Source: Lentzea nigeriaca (GTDB taxonomy: Bacteria; Actinomycetota; Actinomycetes; Mycobacteriales; Pseudonocardiaceae). From it: a stretch of DNA of 64,000 nucleotides. Of the stretch, positions 17,343 through 24,391 are shown one piece after another. Numbering within the stretch: the first letter of the stretch is position 1; each line of letters begins with the position of its first letter. Location: assembly GCF_016907955.1 (NCBI RefSeq), contig NZ_JAFBCX010000028.1, positions 1-64,000 on the forward strand. Reading direction: 5' to 3'. The position numbers were made by a program, and so were the translations under genes. The notes under the pieces were generated by a model. That model ran no database searches. It was not told where the DNA came from and worked only from the letters and a program-made list of their open reading frames with translations.

Positions 17343-18008
17343 TCAGTCCGAAGAGGACTGAAGAGGCACCGGCGAGTGCTGGAAGCCGGAGATTCGTTGC
17401 ACCACCTGCACGGCGCAGACGGCGGCCACGATGCCGGTGACCGCGGCGATGGTTGAGAACACTGCCGCGTTGAGGAACGAGTCGGTCGTCATCTCGCCGT
17501 TGATGTAGGTACGCACGTACGCGCGGTCGAACAGCCACATGAGGACGAAGGCGATCCACCATTGCGTGGTCAGCCGGGCTTTCACCCGTTGCTGCAGCGG
17601 CACTCCCTGCTGCCGGGGGTCGCTGGCGCGCCAGATGTCGTCGATGATCTGCTTGGGGAACCAGAGGTTCACGACCGGCACGAGCCAGCCCAGCCACACC
17701 CACACCCTGCTCTGGCGGTGCTCGTTCGCGTACGTCAGGCGCTCGGCGTTGATGCGCGCGTTGTACGTCCACATCATGAACACGATGCCCGCCACGAGCG
17801 TCAGCAACGTCACGGACGTGCCGGTCAGGAGGCTGATCTTGTCCGCGGTGCGGAGATCCGCGACGGGCACCACTCGGTCGCGGTAGTCGCGGATCGTCGC
17901 GTAGGTGAACCAGTCGCTGGCGGCGTTCGCGACGTTGCCCACCGCGACGACGCCCACGAGGATGGACGCCGCGCGCGCCAAGCCATGTACGGGCTGGAAG
18001 TGCTCCAT
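17343..18008 (-). CDS. DUF4328 membrane protein
   Basis: 221 aa. Hydrophobic segments lie near 13-30, 60-80 (LLTGTSVTLLTLVAGIVFMMW), 105-118 (WVWLGWLVPVVNLWFPKQ), 150-165 and 185-205. The WxxPxxNLWxPxQxxxDxWRAS segment is the DUF4328 signature. Function unknown; the family is common in actinobacteria. GGGGGA lies just before ATG. The 112 bases between it and the HxlR stop hold only short fragments that look like eroded coding sequence. Confidence 0.8.
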   Translation of the reverse strand: MEHFQPVHGLARAASILVGVVAVGNVANAASDWFTYATIRDYRDRVVPVADLRTADKISLLTGTSVTLLTLVAGIVFMMWTYNARINAERLTYANEHRQSRVWVWLGWLVPVVNLWFPKQIIDDIWRASDPRQQGVPLQQRVKARLTTQWWIAFVLMWLFDRAYVRTYINGEMTTDSFLNAAVFSTIAAVTGIVAAVCAVQVVQRISGFQHSPVPLQSSSD

Positions 18009-18064
18009 GAAATCCCCCCTGAAGATCGGTTCACGGCGTAGACGTGCTCCAGGGAGGAATTGTT

Positions 18065-18092
18065 GAGTGGCCCGTCGCGGGACGGACCACTC
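18065..18092 (-). terminator. Hairpin after the VOC gene
   Basis: GAGTGG-c-CCGTC pairs with GACGG-a-CCACTC (11 bp, one mismatch) around a four-base loop. It starts seven bases past the stop of the minus-strand VOC gene. It sits before the DUF4328 start, so it separates the two. Confidence 0.65.
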
Positions 18093-18098
18093 AGGTGA

Positions 18099-18434
18099 TC
18101 AGCTCCGCGGTTCGTAGAGGCTGAACGGCGTGCCCTGGTCGTCCCAGCAGTGGGCGATCCGGCCGACGTCCGGCACCGTCTGGACGTCGTCGCTCTTGCC
18201 GCCGAGCTCGGCGACCTTGTGCACGGACGCGTCGATGTCGGTGGTGTGGAAGTAGATACGCGGCTGGGTGAGCTGGGCGTCCTTGGCGGCGATCGCGCCC
18301 GACGCGCCGTTGGTGATCACGTGGTAGTCCTCGCCCATCGGGCTCGTCTCCCAGCCGAACACACCGGCGAAGAACGCCCGTGCCCGCGCGGTGTCCTCCG
18401 CGGGCAGTTCGAACCAGTTGACCTGTCCGGACAT
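18099..18434 (-). CDS. VOC-family (glyoxalase-like) protein, likely ECF42 target
   Basis: 111 aa single VOC module: VNWFELPAEDTARARAFFAGVFGW at the N-terminus (split: VNWFELPAEDTARA / RAFFAGVFGW), IYFHTTDIDASVHKV and DQGTPFSLYEP. This is the type often found near DGPF/ECF42 genes. The specific substrate is unknown. Its promoter carries the same two boxes with the same 17-base spacing as the promoter of the DGPF-sigma operon about 1.8 kb upstream, so it is probably under that sigma factor. Confidence 0.85.
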   Translation of the reverse strand: MSGQVNWFELPAEDTARARAFFAGVFGWETSPMGEDYHVITNGASGAIAAKDAQLTQPRIYFHTTDIDASVHKVAELGGKSDDVQTVPDVGRIAHCWDDQGTPFSLYEPRS

Positions 18435-18471
18435 CTCTCGCTCCTTCTGTGTTGTCGTGCTTTGAGCGGAG

Positions 18472-18498
18472 GACGAGCGAGCGGGCCGGAACTCGACA
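18472..18498 (-). promoter_or_regulatory. ECF42-type promoter for the VOC gene
   Basis: On the minus strand: TGTCGA (18493-18498), 17 bases, CGTC (18472-18475). The start codon is 38 bases downstream. Extended identity with the promoter at 20269-20295 covers TGTCGAGTTCCGG around the -35 box. Published ECF42 promoters, as I recall, have TGTCGA at -35 and a short CG-type -10. Confidence 0.7.
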
Positions 18499-18677
18499 TC
18501 AGCCGCCGAGAATGTCGAGACTTTTCGTGGTGGTCCAGAGCTGCGCTGACGGCGGTGACGTTCACCGGGGCTGGTGTCGCGCGTGCGGATGTCCGACGTG
18601 CCGAAAGCCCTGTTGTACCGTCCCGATTTCAGCCGAGGAACAACCGGGCGTGCAGGCGGTGAGCGCGGTGAGACGTA

Positions 18678-19874
18678 TCAGGAGGTCTCCAGGGAACGCA
18701 GGCGCCCGGCGAGGAAACGGCGATCGGCGGGGCTGACCGCCAGCTCGTGGGCGAGCCGGTACGCGGCGATGGCTTCGTCGCACCGGTTCAGGCGGCGCAG
18801 CAGGTCGGCGCGGGCGGAGTGCAGCAGGTGGTAGTCGTTCAGGCCGGTGATGCCGTCGATCAGCTCGAGCCCCGCCTCGGGTCCGTCGACCATCGCGACG
18901 GCGACCGCGTGGTTGAGCTCGATCACCGGGGTCGGTGCCACGGCGAGGAGTTCGGCGTAGAGGGCGGCGATCCGCGTCCAGTCGACCCGATCCTGCACGT
19001 GCAGCGCGGCGATCACGGCGTGCAGCACGTACGGGCCGGGCGTGCCGAACCGCAGTGCGCGGTCGAGCAGCGTCATGCCCTCGGCGATCTCGTCGGCGTT
19101 CCACAGCGCGCGGTCCTGGTCTTCGAGCAGCACGACGTCGCCTTCGGTCGTCAGGCGCGCGGCGCTGCGGGAGTTGTGCAGTAGCATCAACGCGACCAGG
19201 CCGTGCGCCTCGGGTTCGTCGGGCATCAGGGCGGCGACGAGCTTGCCGAGCCGGACCGCCTCGTGGCGCAGCTCGGCGTCCGCGGTCGTGTAGCCCCTGG
19301 TGAAGATCAGGTAGATCACCGTGAGCACGCCCGACAGCCGTTCGGGCAGCAGATGGTCCGCGGGCACCTCGAACGTGATGCCGGCGTCGCGGATCTTGCG
19401 CTTGGCCCTGACCAGGCGCTGGGCCAGCGCGGGTTCGGCGACGAGGAACGCCCGCGCGATCTGGGCCGCGGTGAATCCCGCCACCGCTTGGAGCGTGAGC
19501 GCCAACCGCGCCTCCTCGTTCAGCGCGGGGTGGCAGCACGTGAAGATCAGGCTCAGCCGTTCGTCGCCGATGTCCACCAGCTGCTTCTCTGTCATCGTGA
19601 CCGGTTCGGGAGGAGGCGCCGGCAGCTTCGCGCGCGCCATCTGAACGTGCCGGAGCCGGTCGAGCGCGTGGTTGCGGGCGACCGTGAGCAGCCACGCGAA
19701 CGGGTCGTCCGGCACCTGTGAGCGTGGCCATGTGCGCAACGCCTGGGAACAGGCCTCCTGCAGCGCGTCCTCGGCCAGCTCGAAGTCGCCCAGCGCCCGC
19801 ACGAGTGCGGCGAGCATCCGGGTGCGATGCTCGCGGTACACCCGTTCGACCGCGGCCGACGCCAGGTCGCTCAT
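18678..19874 (-). CDS. ECF42-type RNA polymerase sigma factor with C-terminal TPR-like domain
   Basis: 398 aa. Sigma region 2 (ALVRALGDFELAEDALQEA, then FAWLLTVARNHALDRLR) and region 4 (LTLQAVAGFTAAQIARAFL, ALAQRLVRAKRKIR) occupy the first 180 residues. The remaining 200 form the DUF6596/TPR-like extension typical of ECF42 (ALYAELLAVAPTPVIELNHA, CDEAIAAYRLAHELA). The group has no anti-sigma factor; the extension and the DGPF partner control it. ATG overlaps the DGPF stop as ATGA. The same frame is open to 20141, but that part is antisense shadow of the DGPF gene. Confidence 0.93.
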   Translation of the reverse strand: MSDLASAAVERVYREHRTRMLAALVRALGDFELAEDALQEACSQALRTWPRSQVPDDPFAWLLTVARNHALDRLRHVQMARAKLPAPPPEPVTMTEKQLVDIGDERLSLIFTCCHPALNEEARLALTLQAVAGFTAAQIARAFLVAEPALAQRLVRAKRKIRDAGITFEVPADHLLPERLSGVLTVIYLIFTRGYTTADAELRHEAVRLGKLVAALMPDEPEAHGLVALMLLHNSRSAARLTTEGDVVLLEDQDRALWNADEIAEGMTLLDRALRFGTPGPYVLHAVIAALHVQDRVDWTRIAALYAELLAVAPTPVIELNHAVAVAMVDGPEAGLELIDGITGLNDYHLLHSARADLLRRLNRCDEAIAAYRLAHELAVSPADRRFLAGRLRSLETS

Positions 19875-20242
19875 GCCACCCCGTGGTTCAGGCCGGGGAT
19901 GTGGTCGACCGGGCGCACCTCGATCGTGGCGCCGAAGTGCGCCTGCGGAACCATCTCGGCCAGTTCCAGCGCCTCGTCGAGGTCGCGGCAGTTGAGCAGG
20001 TAGTACCCGCCGAGGTGCTCGTGCGTCTCGGCGAACGGCCCGTCCGTCAGCACCGCCTTGCCCGCCTTCACCCGCACCGTCGTCGCCGTGCTGACGGGCT
20101 TGAGCGGGTCGCCGCCCACGAAGACACCTCGCCGCCGGCACTCGTCGGCGAACGCGTTGACCCGCGTGAGGATCTCCTCGAACCGCGGGTCACCCGGCTT
20201 CGGGCGGTCCTCGCAGTTGTAGATCAGGAACATGTAGTGCAT
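19871..20242 (-). CDS. DGPF/YCII-domain protein, partner of the ECF42 sigma factor
   Basis: 123 aa. MHYMFLIYNCEDRP starts the YCII-like ferredoxin fold, and DGPFAETHEHLGGYYLLNC is the DGPF motif itself. These proteins accompany ECF42 factors; their biochemical role is unclear. ATG 20242 is preceded by GGAGGG at good spacing; an upstream ATG at 20296 would run into the promoter boxes. It is the first gene of a two-gene operon with the sigma factor. Confidence 0.9.
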   Translation of the reverse strand: MHYMFLIYNCEDRPKPGDPRFEEILTRVNAFADECRRRGVFVGGDPLKPVSTATTVRVKAGKAVLTDGPFAETHEHLGGYYLLNCRDLDEALELAEMVPQAHFGATIEVRPVDHIPGLNHGVA

Positions 20243-20268
20243 GCGTGCCCTCCAGTCGTCGTTCCGAG

Positions 20269-20295
20269 GACGAACGAGCTCCCCGGAACTCGACA
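20269..20295 (-). promoter_or_regulatory. ECF42-type promoter for the DGPF-sigma operon
   Basis: On the minus strand: TGTCGA (20290-20295), 17-base spacer, CGTC (20269-20272). The start codon of the DGPF gene lies 26 bases downstream. Its place in front of the sigma operon fits autoregulation. The same boxes and spacing occur at 18472-18498. Confidence 0.72.
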
Positions 20296-20380
20296 TTCGA
20301 GCACGACTTGTTTCTCAGGGCGCGGTGAGTGCCGCCGCGATCGGCGCGACCAGCTCGTAGCTGACTGCCACACTGGGGAG

Positions 20381-20758
20381 ATGCGTATCGATCGGCTCGA
20401 CCACCTGGTGCTCACCGTCGCCGACCTGACCCGCACGATCGGCTTCTACGCCGGTGTCCTCGGCATGGAGGAGGTGACGTTCGGCGACGGCCGCAAAGCG
20501 CTCGCGTTCGGTCGCAGCAAGATCAACCTGCACGAGGCGGGGCACGAGTTCGAACCCAAGGCGCGCCAGGCCGTTCCCGGCAGCGCGGACCTGTGCTTCA
20601 TCACCGAGGACCCGCTCGACGACGTGATCGCGACCCTGCGGAACCACGGCATCGCGATCATCGAAGGCCCGGTCGAGCGCACGGGTGCGGCGGGCACGAT
20701 CCGCAGCGTCTACGTCCGCGACCCGGACGGCAACCTCGTCGAGATCAGCAACTACTAG
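20381..20758 (+). CDS. VOC-family (glyoxalase/fosfomycin-type) protein
   Basis: 125 aa, a complete single VOC unit: RIDRLDHLVLTVADLTRTIGF at the start (HLVLTV metal strand), INLHEAGHEF, and a C-terminal VYVRDPDGNLVEISNY with the usual Glu ligand. The HLVLTV...NLVEISNY arrangement is common in virulence-associated/extradiol-like VOC proteins of unknown substrate. GGGGAG lies very close to ATG. No TGTCGA box is seen upstream, so it appears to be outside the ECF42 set. Confidence 0.85.
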   Translation: MRIDRLDHLVLTVADLTRTIGFYAGVLGMEEVTFGDGRKALAFGRSKINLHEAGHEFEPKARQAVPGSADLCFITEDPLDDVIATLRNHGIAIIEGPVERTGAAGTIRSVYVRDPDGNLVEISNY

Positions 20759-20789
20759 GCCCTGCATCGAGGTCAGCGCTGACTCTGAT

Positions 20790-20949
20790 GGCGTCTGCAA
20801 GTACCACCAACTCAACATCGACAGGCACTTTCCCACTACCAACAGATCTCGCGGCCTGCTGCGGGCGCGAGCGTCGTTCGGCAGGCGGCGAACAGGTTGG
20901 GGGTAGGTAGCGGCTGTTCGATCAAGTGTTGGCGGTACTTGCAGACGCC
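20790..20949. repeat. Intergenic inverted repeat element
   Basis: Arms 20790-20820 and 20920-20949: the first 16 bases (GGCGTCTGCAAGTACC) match perfectly in inverted orientation. One mismatch and CCAAC follow. The centre is about 100 bases without a convincing gene. The CCAACTCAA-type segment resembles part of the repeat region at 25.8 kb. It could be a small non-autonomous element or the relic of one. It fills the 222-base gap between the VOC gene and the second secreted paralog. Confidence 0.6.
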
Positions 20950-20980
20950 GGCCAGGCCAAGGCGGACTTCGACACAGGCG

Positions 20981-21394
20981 TTAGCAGCGCTCGTCCGTCT
21001 GTGCCCAGTAGACGTTGCCGTCGCCCCACACCTCGCCGTACGCCCTGGTGCACTTGTCGAGCGTTTTGGTGCCCTTGGACCAGACGTCCTGGTCGTTGGT
21101 CCCGTTGACGGTGCTGTTGAGGTCGCGCGTGCCGTTCACGACGATCTCCGCGCTGGAGGAGAAGTTGCCCGGCTTGGACGCCCACGAGTCCCACACGTAG
21201 GTGTAGCCCCAGTTCTTGCCGCAGCCCTTGAACTGCTTCACCGAGGCGATGATCGTGCTGCCCTTCTTCACGTGCCCGGTGGAGCCGATCTGCACCGTCG
21301 ACGAGCATCCCGGCGCCCGCTCGGCCTGGGCGGTGCTCGTCAGGCCCAGCACGGACAGCGCCACCGCGGGCAGGACAACCATGACTTTGCGCAT
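20981..21394 (-). CDS. Secreted four-cysteine protein, paralog 2 (unknown family)
   Basis: 137 aa. Signal MRKVMVVLPAVALSVLGL, cleavage near AQA-ER. Four cysteines occupy the same places as in the gene at 15918-16337 (GCSS, KGCGKN, DKCTRA, DERC at the end). Conserved blocks are VQIGSTGHVKK, ASVKQFKGCG, YTYVWDSW, TLDKCTRAYGEV. Between YVWDSW and TLD the two sequences diverge strongly, suggesting a variable loop. No enzymatic motif is visible; a small extracellular binding, inhibitor or toxin-like domain is possible but unproven. Confidence 0.8.
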   Translation of the reverse strand: MRKVMVVLPAVALSVLGLTSTAQAERAPGCSSTVQIGSTGHVKKGSTIIASVKQFKGCGKNWGYTYVWDSWASKPGNFSSSAEIVVNGTRDLNSTVNGTNDQDVWSKGTKTLDKCTRAYGEVWGDGNVYWAQTDERC

Positions 21395-21421
21395 TGCCCC
21401 ACGGTGGCGCGTGCCGGTAAG

Positions 21422-22048
21422 TCAGCGGTAAATCGCCGTACCGGTCCGTTCTTGAGCCGTTTCGAAGGTGACGTCCGGTGCCAGTTCGACGAGCCGCAGG
21501 CCGTCCGGCGTCACGTCGAACACCCCCAGGTCGGTGATCACGCGGTCCACGCACGCCTTGCCGGTCAACGGAAGCGTGCACTCGCCGACGAGCTTCGGGC
21601 TGCCGTCCTTGGCGTTGTGCGTCATCACGACGATCACCCGGCGGGCGCCGTGCACGAGGTCCATCGCGCCGCCGATGCCGGTGACGAGCTTGCCGGGCAC
21701 CGCCCAGTTCGCCAGGTCGCCGTGTGCGGACACCTGCATCGCGCCGAGCACCGCCACGTCGACGTGACCGCCGCGGATCATGCCGAACGACAACGCCGAG
21801 TCGAAGAACGACGCTCCAGGAAGGACGGTCACGGTCTCCTTGCCCGCGTTGATCAGGTCGGGGTCCACTTCGGAGTCGAGCGGGTACGGACCGACGCCGA
21901 GGATGCCGTTCTCGGACTCCAGCACCACCTCGACGCCGGGCGGCAGGTGGTTCGGGATCAGCGTCGGCACGCCGATGCCGAGGTTGACGTACTCGCCGTC
22001 ACGCAGTTCCGCGGCCGCGCGGGCCGCCATCTCGTCACGACTCCACAC
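21422..22048 (-). CDS. pcaJ: 3-oxoacid CoA-transferase subunit B (3-oxoadipate type)
   Basis: 208 aa. EYVNLGIGVPTLIPNHLP and VVLESENGILGVGP, whose glutamate carries the CoA thioester, define the family 1 beta subunit. With subunit A it moves CoA from succinyl-CoA to 3-oxoadipate. It overlaps subunit A by 14 bases and is last in the minus-strand operon catC-thiolase-A-B. A second complete pair lies at 54358-55634. Acetoacetate or 3-oxoadipate specificity cannot be read from sequence; the neighbourhood favours 3-oxoadipate. Confidence 0.85.
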   Translation of the reverse strand: MWSRDEMAARAAAELRDGEYVNLGIGVPTLIPNHLPPGVEVVLESENGILGVGPYPLDSEVDPDLINAGKETVTVLPGASFFDSALSFGMIRGGHVDVAVLGAMQVSAHGDLANWAVPGKLVTGIGGAMDLVHGARRVIVVMTHNAKDGSPKLVGECTLPLTGKACVDRVITDLGVFDVTPDGLRLVELAPDVTFETAQERTGTAIYR

Positions 22049-22793
22049 GGCGCACCGTCCTGAACTCCACGCTCTTGTCGGCGACCTGCTCCTGCGACAG
22101 CTCCACGACCCGTTGCACGAAGATGCCCGGCAGGTGCACCTCGTCGGGGTCGACGGCGTCGACGAGCTCCTCGGCCTCGGCGATCGTGACCCGGCCGGCC
22201 ATCGCGGCGAGCGGGTTGAAGTTGCGGGCCGACTTCTCGAACACGAGGTTGCCGAACCTGTCGGCGCGCGCTGCTCGCACGAGCGCGAAGTCGGTGCGGA
22301 TGCTGTGCTCCAGCACGTAGGAACGACCGTCGAACTCGCGCACCTCCTTGGGCGGAGAGGCGATCGCGACGGTGCCGTCCGGGTGGTAGCGCCACGGCAG
22401 ACCGCCGTCGGCGACGAGCGTGCCGACGCCGGCGGGCGTGTAGAAGGCGGGGATGCCGGTGCCGCCCGCGCGCAGCCGTTCGGCGAGCGTGCCCTGGGGG
22501 ATCAGCTCGACCTCGATCTCGCCCGCAAGGTACTGGCGGGCGAACTCCTTGTTCTGGCCGATGTACGAGCCCGTGACGCGGGCGATCCGGCCCGCCGACA
22601 GCAGGACGGCGAGGCCCTGGTCCATCGCGCCGCAGTTGTTCGACACGATGCCCAGCGAGCCGACACCCTTGTCGTACAGGGCGTTGATGAGCACCTTCGG
22701 CACCCCGCACAACCCGAACCCACCCACGGCGACGGTTGCGCCATCGTCCACATCGGACAGCGCGTCCGCCGCGGACGCCACGACCTTGTTCAT
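22035..22793 (-). CDS. pcaI: 3-oxoacid CoA-transferase subunit A (3-oxoadipate type)
   Basis: 252 aa. VAVGGFGLCGVPKVLINAL is the family 1 alpha-subunit signature (GGFG..G.P), followed by IVSNNCG and IPQGTLAERLRAGGTG. At about 250 aa it is the long ScoA-like form, unlike the shorter 214-aa copy of locus 2. ATG overlaps the thiolase stop (ATGA). It forms the enzyme with the overlapping B subunit. Confidence 0.88.
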   Translation of the reverse strand: MNKVVASAADALSDVDDGATVAVGGFGLCGVPKVLINALYDKGVGSLGIVSNNCGAMDQGLAVLLSAGRIARVTGSYIGQNKEFARQYLAGEIEVELIPQGTLAERLRAGGTGIPAFYTPAGVGTLVADGGLPWRYHPDGTVAIASPPKEVREFDGRSYVLEHSIRTDFALVRAARADRFGNLVFEKSARNFNPLAAMAGRVTIAEAEELVDAVDPDEVHLPGIFVQRVVELSQEQVADKSVEFRTVRRVES

Positions 22794-23908
22794 GACACCC
22801 TCTCGAAGACCGCCGCGAGCCCCTGCCCGCCGCCGATGCACATCGTTTCCAGGGCGTAGCGTCCGCCGCGGCGTTCCAGCTCGCGCAGCATCGTCGCGAG
22901 GATCCGCGCGCCGGTCGCACCGACCGGATGACCGAGCGCGATGCCGGACCCGTTGACGTTGAGCCGCTCGAAGTCGGAGAGGCCCCACTCGCGCGTCACG
23001 GCCAGCACCTGCGCGGCGAACGCCTCGTTCAGCTCGATCAGGTCCATGTCGTCGAGCTTCAGCCCGGCGATCCGCAACGCCCGTGCGGACGACGGCACCG
23101 GCCCGATCCCCATCCGCGACGGCTCGACCCCGGCCGAGGCCCACGACACGAGCCGCGCCAACGGACGCAGGCCGAGCTCGGCAGCACGAGAAGGGTGCGT
23201 GACGACGCAGATCGCGGCGCCGTCGTTCTGCCCGCTCGCGTTGCCCGCGGTGACCGTCGCGCCCTCGACGTCCATGACGGGCTTCAACGACGCCAGCTTC
23301 TCCAGCGTCGAACCGGGTCGCGGGTGCTCGTCCGCCACGAAGTCGCCGACAGGAACGAGCTCGTCCGCGAAACGATCCCGTGCGGCCACCGCGCGTTCGT
23401 GGCTGCGCAACGCCAGTTCGTCCTGCTCCGACCGGGAGATGTCGTACTCGCGCCGAAGGTTCTCGGCGGTCTCCAGCATTCCACCCGGTACCGGGAAGTT
23501 GACTCCACCCGCGGTGACCCTGCCGCGTGCCAAGGCTTCCACACCCGCGTTCGACATGCTCTCGACACCGCCCGCGAGCACGAGGTCCTGCACGCCGGTC
23601 TGCACGGCCATCGCCGCGTTGAGCACGGCCTGCAGGCCGGACCCGCAACGGCGATCCAGCTGCACACCCGGCACACCGACACCGAGACCGGCGTCGAGGG
23701 CCACGACGCGGCCGATCGCCGGTGCGTCCATGGTGGGGTAGCAGTGGCCGAGGACCAGATCGTCCACATCGGACGGATCGAGCCCGGTGCGGCGCATCAG
23801 CTCCTGAACGACGATCGCGCCGAGCTCCTGGGCGGTGCGGTCCTTGATCGCACCGTTGTAGCGGCCCACCGGTGTGCGGATGGGCTCGCAGATCACGGCG
23901 TCACGCAT
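22790..23908 (-). CDS. pcaF: Thiolase, 3-oxoadipyl-CoA/acetyl-CoA acyltransferase
   Basis: 372 aa. The nucleophile lies in LDRRCGSGLQAVLNA, the second active-site block is NVNGSGIALGHPVGATGAR, and the third is ETMCIGGGQGLAAVF. In context it cleaves 3-oxoadipyl-CoA to succinyl-CoA and acetyl-CoA, the last step of the beta-ketoadipate pathway. It is slightly shorter than the usual 390-400 residues. It is the only thiolase in the window, so the pcaHGBDCIJ operon at 51-57 kb probably depends on it. GAGGAGAG precedes ATG. Confidence 0.88.
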   Translation of the reverse strand: MRDAVICEPIRTPVGRYNGAIKDRTAQELGAIVVQELMRRTGLDPSDVDDLVLGHCYPTMDAPAIGRVVALDAGLGVGVPGVQLDRRCGSGLQAVLNAAMAVQTGVQDLVLAGGVESMSNAGVEALARGRVTAGGVNFPVPGGMLETAENLRREYDISRSEQDELALRSHERAVAARDRFADELVPVGDFVADEHPRPGSTLEKLASLKPVMDVEGATVTAGNASGQNDGAAICVVTHPSRAAELGLRPLARLVSWASAGVEPSRMGIGPVPSSARALRIAGLKLDDMDLIELNEAFAAQVLAVTREWGLSDFERLNVNGSGIALGHPVGATGARILATMLRELERRGGRYALETMCIGGGQGLAAVFERVS

Positions 23909-23929
23909 GAACTCTCCTCGTCGACTGGA

Positions 23930-24217
23930 TCACGGTTGGGCCGCCAGATCGGAGGGGTGTTGCGCCAGCGGCGTCACCTCGACCCGCATGAACTCCCACA
24001 GCGGCAACGACGACAGGAAGGCATGCAGCTCGTCGTTGGACGGCACGTCGAAGATCCCGATGTCGCCGTACTGGCCGACGACTCGCCACAGACACGGCAA
24101 CACACCCAGTTTCTGCAGCTCCACCGTGCGTTCCTGCTCGGCGGCGGTGAGTTCGGCGCGGCGGTTGTGGTCGAGGTCGTGAGGGAGCGAGACGTCCATG
24201 CGCACGTGGAAGAGCAA
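23930..24217 (-). CDS. catC: Muconolactone delta-isomerase
   Basis: 95 aa, normal for this small enzyme. MLFHVRMDVSLPHDL, then LPCLWRVVGQYGDIGIFDV and LHAFLSSLPLWEFMRVEVTP match the family, which isomerises muconolactone to 3-oxoadipate enol-lactone in the catechol branch. TTG start at 24217 with GGAGG six bases upstream. catA and catB are not in the window, so the catechol branch must be completed elsewhere. First gene of the locus 1 operon. Confidence 0.92.
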   Translation of the reverse strand: MLFHVRMDVSLPHDLDHNRRAELTAAEQERTVELQKLGVLPCLWRVVGQYGDIGIFDVPSNDELHAFLSSLPLWEFMRVEVTPLAQHPSDLAAQP

Positions 24218-24306
24218 CGGTTACCTCCTGGTGAAGGCCGCAACTGCGGCGTGGCCAGGAATACCCGTCGTCGCGGCGATCGAAGCGATGGCGACCAACT
24301 CCTCAT

Positions 24307-24323
24307 GTACGCTCTGCGTACAA
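24307..24323. promoter_or_regulatory. Palindromic operator between catC and the IclR gene
   Basis: TGTACGC-tct-GCGTACA is a perfect 7+7 palindrome, with an extra GTAC half-site at 24328-24331. It lies midway between the divergent catC operon and the IclR gene. Probable binding site of that regulator. It differs from the palindrome in front of pcaH. Confidence 0.65.
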
Positions 24324-24391
24324 CCTGTACGGGATGCGGTTACATGAGGGTGCCCCGAGTTCGTTGAACTGTCAACCGGGAGGATGGCGCG

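Noticed and set aside
21422..22793. Locus 1 CoA-transferase as a plain duplicate of locus 2
   Set aside because: Subunit A lengths differ and motif surroundings differ (GGFGLCGVP versus GGFGPAGEP), so they are separate lineages, not a recent copy.
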